Source: CAWABB01 sp963780165 (GTDB lineage Bacteria; Bacteroidota; Ignavibacteria; UBA10030; UBA6906). Taken from it: a stretch of 64,000 nt of DNA. Below the pieces are notes generated by a model, which was given only the letters and a program-made list of their open reading frames with translations, had not been told where the DNA came from and did no database searches. Below are positions 27,216 through 35,962 of this stretch, piece by piece (the first letter of the stretch is position 1; each line of letters begins with the position of its first letter). A program made the position numbers and the translations under genes. The stretch lies in assembly GCA_963780165.1 (NCBI GenBank), contig CAWABB010000006.1, positions 427,007 to 491,006 on the forward strand, given 5' to 3'.

Positions 27216-27260
27216 GTCGCGGGCAGAGGATTGTCCTGGGTCCTCTGGGGGGGACTGCTC

Positions 27261-27380
27261 AGAACCCGTGGAAGAGCTACATCGTGGGGATGGGCCGCTT
27301 AACACCGGTGGGAGAGCTACACCTTCGGGACGGGCCGATCAGAACCCGTAGGAGAGTTTCACCGCGGGGCCGGCGAGTGA
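27261..27380. repeat. Three tandem 40-bp units at a gene 3' end
   Basis: Units at 27261-27300, 27301-27340 and 27341-27380 align without gaps (AACCCGTGGAAGAGCTACA type start). The third unit is coding: its complement is the last ten codons (GPAVKLSYGF) and stop of the minus-strand gene. The other two are decayed copies lying past the stop. Confidence 0.8.
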
Positions 27381-28328
27381 CCGCGCGCCGGGAGGCACGG
27401 CCTGCAAGCCGATGCCGGCGTTCAGCCCCTTGTTGTGCGAGCTCGCCGTCCAGGCCGCGTCGGCGGCGCTCAGGATGTGGTTGACGACAATGATGATGAC
27501 GCCGGTCTGGGATTTGCTGTAGTAGTCGTTCGCCTTCCCGCGCTCGCCCGAGTAGTACATGTAGTTGTACGAGAGCTCAGCCTTCGCCTCATCGTAGGAA
27601 GCTGAGGCGTTCGGTTGGGCGTCGTCCCAGCCCTGGGCGAACTGGGGGTACTTGCCGATCAGCTCGTAGTACTGCTGCGACTGGTACGGAGGGAGAGTAT
27701 GCGAATACCACCCTCCGATATCGCGTTCCATCCGGTTCAACTCGCTCCAATTGACCTGCCCGTTTCCTAAGTCCCACAGATATGGGCCCTTTGGAGGGTT
27801 CAAGCTACTCTCCGTCCACTGGGCGTACCGTGCGGCATTCCAGTGCCCCTCGGCGTAGCTCTCATAGTACGCGGTCTGGTCATCCCCCTTGTTGTGGTTC
27901 TTGACCGAATACGTGATCGCCACCGCCTCGATGGCGAGGAAGATCGCCGCCTTCCAGTAGTTGCCCGCATAGATCTCCCCCGCCCCGGGGATCAATGCCG
28001 AGAGTCCGCCCGCGAGCCACGGCGACTTCCAGCCTTCGGGGTGCTCCCCCGCCGACTCCGATTTGTCCGGAGGCGTATCCCACATTTCAGCCTGCCCCAC
28101 GAGATCAATCCGCGCATGACCGGTGAGCTCCGCCGGGGACGCGTCGCCGCCGGTGCGGCTCTCTTTCACGACACTCATGGCAGGCTTGGGGAGGTCTGCG
28201 CCATGCCGATTGACCTGCGCAGCGGTCCCGGCCGTTACGGGCCGGTCGGGAACAGTAAGGGACGCCTGCGCCATGGCGAACGCCGGCGTGACGATGATCA
28301 GCATGAGCAGTTTGGCGACGCGTCGCAT
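27339..28328 (-). CDS. Membrane-associated protein resembling DUF5683 family
   Basis: About 329 residues; start at 28328 after GAGGGG. Signal peptide (MRRVAKLLMLIIVTPAFAMAQ), a Pro/Ser-rich linker, then near residue 105 the segment SALIPGAGEIYAGNYWKAAIF, which resembles the DUF5683/TM2-like pattern of small envelope proteins in Bacteroidota, followed by a hydrophobic helix and a Tyr-rich region. The end (GPAVKLSYGF) looks like a closing outer-membrane strand. Last gene of the porU operon, 11 bases after the PD40/barrel gene. Function unknown. Confidence 0.65.
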   Translation of the reverse strand: MRRVAKLLMLIIVTPAFAMAQASLTVPDRPVTAGTAAQVNRHGADLPKPAMSVVKESRTGGDASPAELTGHARIDLVGQAEMWDTPPDKSESAGEHPEGWKSPWLAGGLSALIPGAGEIYAGNYWKAAIFLAIEAVAITYSVKNHNKGDDQTAYYESYAEGHWNAARYAQWTESSLNPPKGPYLWDLGNGQVNWSELNRMERDIGGWYSHTLPPYQSQQYYELIGKYPQFAQGWDDAQPNASASYDEAKAELSYNYMYYSGERGKANDYYSKSQTGVIIIVVNHILSAADAAWTASSHNKGLNAGIGLQAVPPGARSLAGPAVKLSYGF

Positions 28329-28339
28329 GGAGCCCCTCG

Positions 28340-31300
28340 TCAGTCGAAATCGAATCCGAAAAGGATGCCGAAGTAGAACCGCCACTCCTGTCCGTACGTC
28401 ACCGACTTGTTCTGTGACGGCACGAACCGGTCGAACTTTGAGAACCCGTATGCGGCATCGAAGAAGATCCGTGTCGGATACGAATAGAACGAGAACGACT
28501 CCAGGCGCAGCTGCGCGCCGATGTCGGTCTTATAGTCCTTGAGCGCGGGGCTCGAATCGGTCCACGCGTTTCCGATGTCGCCGTAGAGCGACAGATACAG
28601 CTTGTCGAAATAGAGCGCGGCGATCCGCAGATCGATCGAGTTGATCAACGGGAACCGGTACGCCAGGCCGAACGTCAGCATCTCGTTCCCCCCCATGGCG
28701 TAGAACGGATATCCCTTCATCCCGAGCAGCCCGGATGCGTAGAAGTCGAAGAACTCGTCCACGGCGGGACCGACGATCGTGCCGGCCCGCAGGGTCGCGG
28801 TCAGCGTGTGCGACCGGAAAAACAGCGGAAGATGCTCGCGCCACTGCATCTCGATCCGCTGGAAGTCCACGTCCTTGTAGACGGGCTGCAGCCCCGTGGA
28901 CGTGACCTCGTACTCGCCGTCACCGTTGAAGAGGTTCCACTCCTGCCCGACGCGCAGGAGAATTTTCCGCCCCTCGGGGTTGATCGCGTCCGTCCGGGAT
29001 GGCAGGATGTTGTCCAGCGAGAACACCAGCGTCAGCGTGTTGGCGATCAGGTACAGGTCGCTGGAACCCGTCATCAGCGAGTTCGTCTCGGGATTGATGA
29101 AGTTGTCGATGATCGATGTGTACCGGCTGTGCGCATACCGCAGCTCGACGTTGCTGAACTGCGACAACGCGCGCTGGTTCAACACGGCGTCGAACTCGAG
29201 GAGATTGTATGTGACGTCCACAGGAATGGTGGACGCGGGGAGCGAAATATAGTTGTCCGTTTTGCGCGTGACGTTGTAGAGCTCCAGCGACGCGACGGGC
29301 TCCAGGCCGAGCTGGTAGAACAGCGGCAGCTGACCGCGATAGAAGAATTGCAGGAAGAGATCGCGCTCGAGCAGGACGTTCAGGGCCGCTCCTGCGAAGA
29401 ATCCGGTCTTTTCGAGAAGCTCGTTGGAGAACAGATACGCGCCGGCCTTGATCAACTCCAGACCCGTGGCCTTGGGGTTGTAGTTGTCCACCCGCAGAAA
29501 CGGCACCACGCTGAGCCCGAGGAAATCGCTTTTGTACGGTTTCGACTGAAGGTCCGGCAGCTTCGTGTCGTCGTAGGTTCGAAGGTCTGCCCAGTCGAAC
29601 TGGGGAGTCGCCCCTGCGGAGGCGAACACGGGTGCGGGCCCCGGGGGAAGCTTGATCGGAGGCTGCAGGTATTGCGGTCCGTCCTGAGGAACAGGCGCGG
29701 GCGCCGGGAGCCTGTAGAGCTTGTATCCGCCGGACGTGTACAGCGAATAGACGATATCTCCCGCTGCGTTCACGGTCGGGTAGAATGCCCCGCCGAGAAC
29801 GTTGGTCAGCTGCCTGGTTGAGCCGTCCGCCAGATTCTGCTCGTACAGGTTGTAGATGCCGGTCCGGTCCGAGCCGTAGAGAATCCGGGTGCCGTCGGGG
29901 GTGAACACCGCTCCGCGCGTGTCTTCCGGCCCGGAGAGGACGAATGTCAGCTCCGTGCCGTCCGGCCGGATGGTCGCCAGGTCGCGGCCGTCCTTCATGG
30001 AGTAGTCGAAGACGATCCTGTCGCCCGCGGGGCTCCACCGGGGGTTGTACACTTGCTCGCCCGAGCTGAAGCCGGTGACACGGCGGATCTCGCCGCCCGA
30101 CGCTGGCATCGCTGACAGGTTTGTCGTCCCGTCCGCATTCGTTACGAACACGAGCGTCTTCCCGTCGGGCGACACCGTCGGCGTCATCGCCCGCACTCCC
30201 TTCGTGAGCCGCTCCTCCTCCTCCTTCTCCAGGTCGTACACGTACAGATCATAGACGAGCGACCAGTGAGGGTTGTCGCGCGTCAGGCGCGCGTAATACA
30301 GCTTCTTTCCATCCGGGGACCATGCCGGGCGCGTGCGAACGTTCCGCGTGACAAGCTTGTCCTCTTTCGAGGCCACATCGAATACCCACAGAGCGGAGAG
30401 CGAGAAATAGTCACCACCCTTCGCGCTGACGTACGCGATCTTTCCGCCGTCCGGGGAGTACTCGGAAAACAGGTTCGCGAACCCCGTGGAGGCGGCAGCG
30501 CGGCAGCACTCGAGCATTTCCTTCCCGGGCTTCAGCGACGCCGGATGATGGAAGCCCTCCGGGCCCTGGATCTGCAGTGGATTGACGACCTGGCCCTCGG
30601 ACTCTGCGATCAGCGGCTCCCCGCGCTGGACATGCTCGCGGAGCGGCGCCACGCGGGAGGCGTATTCCTTCTCCAGCATAGCGCGCCATTCATTATAGAC
30701 GGTCTGCCCCGGTTTGTTCAGGACCTTCTCGATGGCCCCGTCGATCGTCACGGTCCCGAAGCCTGCCAGGGCCCGCGAAATCTCCACCAGCTTATCTTCA
30801 CCGTACGTGCTCGCGAGGTACGACACGAACGCGAAGCCGGCGTTGTAGGACGATTCGTTGCCGAGGCTCGTCTTCCCGAACACGCCCATCTCTTCCCAGC
30901 CCAGCATGTTCCCGTCCAGAGCGTACGAGCGGAGGATCATGTCGCGGTGGCTGTCCCAGAAGTCGTAGCGAAGCTCCTGCCGGTTGTACTGGGCTACGCC
31001 CTCGGCAAACCAGGCGGGGACCACGAACCCAGAGTACGGATAGGAGACGATGACGTTCGGGTATCCGTAGAGGACGTCCGGGCGGCGCTCCGACTCATAG
31101 TTGAGCCACTGGAAGTAGAAGGCCGGCATCGTTCGGCCGAACTTCATGGAGGTCTGGATCTGGACGATGTGCGTGAACTCGTGGGTGATGACGTTCCGCA
31201 GCCAGTTGTGCGTCCCCCGGAGCTCGAAATCCATGCTCGGCGCGTAGATCTCGATCTTGTTGTCGTAGAAGTACGCCGCCCCGTTGGAGATGTCGTCGTA

Positions 31301-31573
31301 GTCCTTGATGATGAAGCTGACCTTCTCGTCGGGCTCGTGCCGGTACAGAGACGTGACGGGCTGGTAGATCTCTTCAGCGATCACCGCGACAACCCTCGCT
31401 GTCCGCTCGGCTCCGTCGTGATATGTCACCTTGAAGTGATCGGTCGTGATCACATGCCAGGTGAGCTCGGGATGGAAGAACTCCTCCTGTGCCGTCATCG
31501 TACCCGGGACGACCAGGAGGCGTGTGACGGTCAGGAATGCAGCCGTTGTGAGGAGCCGGGGGCGAACGGTCAT
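28340..31573 (-). CDS. Gluzincin-like protease / PD40 propeller / beta-barrel fusion protein
   Basis: 1,077 residues. Signal peptide, then a peptidase_MA-like domain with the zinc motif ITHEFTHIVQ near residue 130 and a downstream Glu ligand candidate in WFAEGVAQYN. From about residue 365 to 640 a TolB-type propeller with repeated SPDGGKIAYV, SPDGKKLYYA, SPDGKTLVFV and TPDGTRILYG blades. The last 350 residues are a 16-strand-like barrel ending in EWRFYFGILFGFDFD, similar to surface-antigen/BamA-type barrels. So one polypeptide joins an extracellular or periplasmic protease, a propeller and a membrane barrel. One base separates it from the M6-like gene. Conserved in FCB bacteria by family, role unknown. 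Confidence 0.8.
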   Translation of the reverse strand: MTVRPRLLTTAAFLTVTRLLVVPGTMTAQEEFFHPELTWHVITTDHFKVTYHDGAERTARVVAVIAEEIYQPVTSLYRHEPDEKVSFIIKDYDDISNGAAYFYDNKIEIYAPSMDFELRGTHNWLRNVITHEFTHIVQIQTSMKFGRTMPAFYFQWLNYESERRPDVLYGYPNVIVSYPYSGFVVPAWFAEGVAQYNRQELRYDFWDSHRDMILRSYALDGNMLGWEEMGVFGKTSLGNESSYNAGFAFVSYLASTYGEDKLVEISRALAGFGTVTIDGAIEKVLNKPGQTVYNEWRAMLEKEYASRVAPLREHVQRGEPLIAESEGQVVNPLQIQGPEGFHHPASLKPGKEMLECCRAAASTGFANLFSEYSPDGGKIAYVSAKGGDYFSLSALWVFDVASKEDKLVTRNVRTRPAWSPDGKKLYYARLTRDNPHWSLVYDLYVYDLEKEEEERLTKGVRAMTPTVSPDGKTLVFVTNADGTTNLSAMPASGGEIRRVTGFSSGEQVYNPRWSPAGDRIVFDYSMKDGRDLATIRPDGTELTFVLSGPEDTRGAVFTPDGTRILYGSDRTGIYNLYEQNLADGSTRQLTNVLGGAFYPTVNAAGDIVYSLYTSGGYKLYRLPAPAPVPQDGPQYLQPPIKLPPGPAPVFASAGATPQFDWADLRTYDDTKLPDLQSKPYKSDFLGLSVVPFLRVDNYNPKATGLELIKAGAYLFSNELLEKTGFFAGAALNVLLERDLFLQFFYRGQLPLFYQLGLEPVASLELYNVTRKTDNYISLPASTIPVDVTYNLLEFDAVLNQRALSQFSNVELRYAHSRYTSIIDNFINPETNSLMTGSSDLYLIANTLTLVFSLDNILPSRTDAINPEGRKILLRVGQEWNLFNGDGEYEVTSTGLQPVYKDVDFQRIEMQWREHLPLFFRSHTLTATLRAGTIVGPAVDEFFDFYASGLLGMKGYPFYAMGGNEMLTFGLAYRFPLINSIDLRIAALYFDKLYLSLYGDIGNAWTDSSPALKDYKTDIGAQLRLESFSFYSYPTRIFFDAAYGFSKFDRFVPSQNKSVTYGQEWRFYFGILFGFDFD

Positions 31574-31574
31574 G

Positions 31575-34500
31575 TTACTTCACGATGGCGATCTTGACGA
31601 TGGCCGATCCGCTCTGCCCGCCGGACTGTGCCTCGATCCGGGCGAAGTAGACGCCGCTCTGAACGTCGCGGACGTCCCACTCGACTTCGTTGTCCACGCC
31701 GCCCACGCCGGGTCCGGACATCTCCTTCACGAGGTCCCCTGCGGTATCAAAGATCTTGATGTGGACGGCGGAAGGCTCGCCGACGAAGTAGCGGATGAAT
31801 GTGCGGCCGTCGTACGCGGGATTCGGCCAGTTGTATGCTCGGGAGGGCGGGAAGTACTCTGCCGTGACGGGCATGCCCGAGATCGCGGAGAGTTGGAAGC
31901 CCGATTGCCCCGCATCGCCCTGGTACTGGGCCCAGTCCGCGGCATCCTGGTGGTTGTTCGCGCGGCTGCCGGTGCGCCAGAGCGAAAGCGAGCCGTCGCC
32001 CGCAGATGCCACGGCAACGAATACCGAATCCGGCCGTCCGATGATGGCCGCCGTGTGCGGGCCCCGGCCGGCGAGCAGCGGGAAGCCTGGTGCGGTTTTT
32101 CCCTGGGCGTCATACGCAACGACGAGTCCTTCACGCGTCACACCCAGCACGGACGACGTGCCGATGCCGCTGAGATCGCCTACCACGGGATTCGAAGCCA
32201 GGGGCGACGTGCCCGCCACTGTCACGGGGAAGTAGTCGAGCGACGAACCCGCGGAAGAGAACGCATGGATCGTCTTCCCGCTGAAGGCGATGATGTCGCG
32301 GCTCCCGTCGCCGTTGAGGTCGGCGAACGCCGGAGGCGCGGAGATGGAATCGCCAAGCCGCACGGGGAACCCTGGCAGCTGCACGAGGTCCTGCGACACC
32401 AGGTGGAGAAACCCGTCCACCGTGGTGAATGCTGTCTGCAAGCCTGCCTCGTTCTCACGACCGATCCAGGCCGACGATGCGGGGCCCACGATCGGGCTGC
32501 CGATTCTCCGGAGCCGCTGGACCGCGGGGCCGGATTGCAGGGACACGACCCGCACCAGGGTCCCTTGATCACCGGTCACGACAAGCGTCGACGGATCTCC
32601 CGATCCGCTCAGGCCGGCGACACGTTCGCCCTCGAGGAACGGGATGAGTATCACACCGCGCGGCGCGCCGGTGCGCTCGAAGAGATAGAGCGAGTCGAGT
32701 TCGTCCACGACCGCGAGGAGCGTATCAAGCAGAACCACGGGCGTCGCGAAAACGCGGTCCAGCGGGATGCGAAGGATCTCGGAGCCGAGCGTATCGCCGG
32801 GCGATGTCGCAGCAACCGTCGTGATCGAGATGTAGCCTGCCCCGGCACTGGACCTCGGGGCAGCAACCGCGATTTCGGGCTGGCCGTCTCCCGTCACATC
32901 CCTGACGGCGGCTGGTCCGGAGTACGGACGATCGCCAGGGTGTGTCGTCACCACGCCGCTGGACCCACCGGAAGGGAGCGCCGGTACGCCTGCGAGTGTA
33001 AACGCACGCACGGCAGACTGAACGGGAACCGTAGCCGCAGGAGTGTTCTCGACCGGACCAGCCGGCGTCACCCCCGACGTAAGAAAGAGCAGTGGCGCCG
33101 ATGGAACTCCTGACGATGCGAAACTCAACCCGCCTCCGGCAGTCGCTGCGCCGAGATATCTGGGAAATCCAGTCACGGGGGAGAATGACGCCGACCCGCG
33201 AGCCACCTGGGCCGTCATACGCGAACCGCGCGTGGAGAACGAGCTCATCACGACGTGCGGGTCCGCCCCGGCGTTACTCAACGCCGGCGGATGCGTCTGG
33301 GTTGAAAACTCATTCTTGTACACAGGCGCCGGGTTGCCGCTGAACCAGAAGTCGAGCGCCGTCCCGTCCTGGCTCCCGCCACCCGGCTCGAGCATCCCGT
33401 AGTCCTGTCCGATGTCCTGCGAGCCGTCGGCTTCGACCACCCGTACGCCTCGCCTGTCCGGATTGGCGTTGACGGCATTCGAGCCGATCGTTTGGGCGAT
33501 CACCTCTTCGTCGACGTGCCAGATCAGGATGCCGCCGTCGAAGAACTCTCCCTCCTCCGACACGCCGCCAGGGAGGCTCCAGTCGAAATCCTCCACGTCA
33601 GTGATGCTGCCGGCGAGCCCGCTGATGTCGAATGCGTCAAAGCCGGCGGTATCGCGCGCGAAGAACTGAGTCCGTTCCACGCCATTGTACACGGACACGA
33701 TCCTCTGGCCGTTACGTCCTGCATCCCGGTTCCGGTTCTCCACGAGATAGTATTCAGAGGCGCCGATGGGGATGCGGTACACCGTGTCCGCACTCGACGC
33801 TGCAGGGAGACTGAGCGTCGAAGCTCCGGCGGGCACCTCGATGGGGCGAAGCCATCCGAGCCACATCTTCTCCCACGCGGAGGGCTCGGGAGGAAACGCG
33901 CCCGAGAAGCTGAAAATGGATTGCCCGTCCATGAGGCCGAAGCGACCGATTCCTGAGGCGCCCGTTTTGGTGTCGAAGAGGTCCGGCAGCCCGAGTGCAT
34001 TGCCGAGCGAGGCGCAGAGAAGCCCGTTGATGCCGAGCTCGATCGTCACGTCCCCGCCGGCACCCGGGACGGCCCTGGTCTCGGTTTCAGGCAGGACGAT
34101 CGAGTTCGTGATGAGGACAGACCCTCCCTGCACGGGGAATCCTCCGAAGTCCTCCCCGTAGAATTCCTTGAGCGCCTGCGGTCCGACATACAGCGAGGGG
34201 ATGTCGAGAGGCGTGGGATCGTAGCCGAGCAGGCTGACGAGGTCGATATCCCGGCCCACGCCCGCATGGAATATGACGAACGCCTGGTACGGACTGAAAT
34301 CCGCAACCAGCCCGATCGAGTCGACGGCACGCCAGGTGTCCCTGGCCAGATCCGCGACCGGCTTGTTCGACGCGTTGCGGGCCGGGCTGTACGTACCCAT
34401 GACCGTCGCGAGCGTCACGACCGAATCGAGGAGCGTGGTCCGGACGATGAGTTTTCCCCTGGAGACTCGCTCGTAGTAGCGTTCGAGAAACAGGAGGTGA

Positions 34501-34799
34501 TCCCGGAAGTACCGGGCGTCGCGCGGGGGCGCGTCGAGGAGCGAATCGGTCGGAGCCGTCAGGACGAACCTGCCGTCGCCGGTCGTGCGGACGTCGGTGT
34601 CGGTCTGAAACTGCACCATCACGGCCAGGAGCTGCATGGTATCGGCCGTGGCGGCGAAGGGGCGCTGCGCGGCGTCCCCGGATGACGCGCTGATCGGGTG
34701 ATCAACGCGCAGCCCCCGCCCTGCCGCGGAGGCTGTGATTGGAAGCAGCGCCGCCGCTATCAGCGCAGCGGCGGCGGTCCATACAACGCGTGAGGTCAT
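31575..34799 (-). CDS. M6-like (immune inhibitor A) secreted protein with lost zinc motif and T9SS domain
   Basis: 1,074 residues. Signal peptide (MTSRVVWTAAAALIAAALLPITASA), then an M6-type domain (YFRDHLLFLERYYERVSRGKL; FVIFHAGVGRD). Where M6 enzymes have HEFGHALGLPDLYD, this protein reads CASLGNALGLPDLFD, so both His and the Glu of HExxH are gone. An FG-GAP/VCBS-like propeller region follows (DLNGDGSRDIIAFSG), and the C-terminus is a T9SS-type domain (YNWPNPAYDGRTFIRYF ... SGVYFARIEAQ). It sits between porV and the PD40/barrel gene, 12 and 1 bases away. Likely a structural or binding component at the surface rather than a protease. FCB relatives may keep the site; this cannot be checked here. 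Confidence 0.8.
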   Translation of the reverse strand: MTSRVVWTAAAALIAAALLPITASAAGRGLRVDHPISASSGDAAQRPFAATADTMQLLAVMVQFQTDTDVRTTGDGRFVLTAPTDSLLDAPPRDARYFRDHLLFLERYYERVSRGKLIVRTTLLDSVVTLATVMGTYSPARNASNKPVADLARDTWRAVDSIGLVADFSPYQAFVIFHAGVGRDIDLVSLLGYDPTPLDIPSLYVGPQALKEFYGEDFGGFPVQGGSVLITNSIVLPETETRAVPGAGGDVTIELGINGLLCASLGNALGLPDLFDTKTGASGIGRFGLMDGQSIFSFSGAFPPEPSAWEKMWLGWLRPIEVPAGASTLSLPAASSADTVYRIPIGASEYYLVENRNRDAGRNGQRIVSVYNGVERTQFFARDTAGFDAFDISGLAGSITDVEDFDWSLPGGVSEEGEFFDGGILIWHVDEEVIAQTIGSNAVNANPDRRGVRVVEADGSQDIGQDYGMLEPGGGSQDGTALDFWFSGNPAPVYKNEFSTQTHPPALSNAGADPHVVMSSFSTRGSRMTAQVARGSASFSPVTGFPRYLGAATAGGGLSFASSGVPSAPLLFLTSGVTPAGPVENTPAATVPVQSAVRAFTLAGVPALPSGGSSGVVTTHPGDRPYSGPAAVRDVTGDGQPEIAVAAPRSSAGAGYISITTVAATSPGDTLGSEILRIPLDRVFATPVVLLDTLLAVVDELDSLYLFERTGAPRGVILIPFLEGERVAGLSGSGDPSTLVVTGDQGTLVRVVSLQSGPAVQRLRRIGSPIVGPASSAWIGRENEAGLQTAFTTVDGFLHLVSQDLVQLPGFPVRLGDSISAPPAFADLNGDGSRDIIAFSGKTIHAFSSAGSSLDYFPVTVAGTSPLASNPVVGDLSGIGTSSVLGVTREGLVVAYDAQGKTAPGFPLLAGRGPHTAAIIGRPDSVFVAVASAGDGSLSLWRTGSRANNHQDAADWAQYQGDAGQSGFQLSAISGMPVTAEYFPPSRAYNWPNPAYDGRTFIRYFVGEPSAVHIKIFDTAGDLVKEMSGPGVGGVDNEVEWDVRDVQSGVYFARIEAQSGGQSGSAIVKIAIVK

Positions 34800-34811
34800 G
34801 CGTGTCTCGTC

Positions 34812-35918
34812 TTAGCTGCCCCAGCTGATCAGAAGGGAGAAGCGGATGGTGTCGCCCAGCGGGCTGTTTTCGGAATCGTTCCCGACCGGCGAAATGTAGC
34901 TGAAGTCAAACCCGTAGATGTCGTACCGGATGCCCGCACCGAGCGTCAGGAATTTGCGATTTCCGAAGTTTGGGTCTTCATAGAAGTACCCGATGCGGAG
35001 CGCGATCAGCTTGGGCGCGCCGTACCAGTATTCGGCTCCAATGTTGGTGATCACCTTCCGAACGCCGCTTCCGTCGCCCCAGGTTGTGAAGATTCCCTCC
35101 CACACGTTGTCGGAAGTCCCGTCCTCGTTGCGATGGACGAGCAGGCGTCCGAAATCCAACGCGAGCTGCAGCTGGTTGTACTCGTCGTTCAGGAGGCGGT
35201 ACCCCAATCCGATCCTCAGGTTCGTCGGGAGCGGATCGGCCTGATCGGCGTCGACATACGTCACTTTCGGGCCGATGTTCGACAGGTTGAACCCGGCGGA
35301 GAAGTCCTCCCAGAAGCCGCCCCATGTCGAATCGGGCCGGAACATGCCGCCGATGTCGAAGCTGACCGTGGAGGCGATGCCGTTCCCCTGCTCCTGCTCG
35401 GTGCCGATGGGCGACAGGGCGCTGTGGATGTACCGGAGGTTGACGCCGAGGCCGAACGATTCCCAGACCTGCGTCGAGTAGCCGGCAGTGATCGCGTACT
35501 CGTACGATTTGAACTTCCCGATGACTTCCGGACCGCTCGAAGAGGTCACCGAGAACTCGCCCAGATTCAGGTAGGTGAAGCTGGCGCTCACGGTCCCGCC
35601 GATATCATCGATGCGCTGGCGGTAATTCAGGTAATCGTAGAACAGGTCCGGAAGATTGAACTTCGGGAGCCAGTTCGCATGAGTCAGGCTGATTTCGATC
35701 CCCTCCTGAAAAGCCAGCGCCCCGGGGTTCCAGAAGACGGCCGACGCGTCGTCGACCCAGCCGGTGCCGGCCTCCCCCATCCCCGCGTACCGTGACGTCG
35801 GGGAGATGAGGAGAAATGGCACGGCCGATTCGCCCTGGGCAAGGACGCGAGCGGGGGCAAGGCCCGCCACGACCATCACGCCCAGAACCAGAGTGCGCCA
35901 CCGAATGAACTGTTTCAT
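34812..35918 (-). CDS. porV: T9SS outer-membrane shuttle protein PorV (LptO)
   Basis: 368 residues. PorV receives cargo from the SprA translocon and hands it to PorU for cleavage and attachment. Start at 35918 is set by GGAGG six bases upstream; signal peptide to ARVLAQG. Family signature SAVPFLLISPTSRYAGMGEAG and DASAVFWNPGAL, followed by a FadL-like barrel with LPKFNLPDLFYDYLNY and a closing strand RFSLLISWGS. Directly after porU (44 bases), the order seen in Bacteroidota T9SS operons. Confidence 0.92.
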   Translation of the reverse strand: MKQFIRWRTLVLGVMVVAGLAPARVLAQGESAVPFLLISPTSRYAGMGEAGTGWVDDASAVFWNPGALAFQEGIEISLTHANWLPKFNLPDLFYDYLNYRQRIDDIGGTVSASFTYLNLGEFSVTSSSGPEVIGKFKSYEYAITAGYSTQVWESFGLGVNLRYIHSALSPIGTEQEQGNGIASTVSFDIGGMFRPDSTWGGFWEDFSAGFNLSNIGPKVTYVDADQADPLPTNLRIGLGYRLLNDEYNQLQLALDFGRLLVHRNEDGTSDNVWEGIFTTWGDGSGVRKVITNIGAEYWYGAPKLIALRIGYFYEDPNFGNRKFLTLGAGIRYDIYGFDFSYISPVGNDSENSPLGDTIRFSLLISWGS

Positions 35919-35962
35919 ATTGACCTCCACGCGTAAATGTGAAACCCAACCAACATTCTTAC

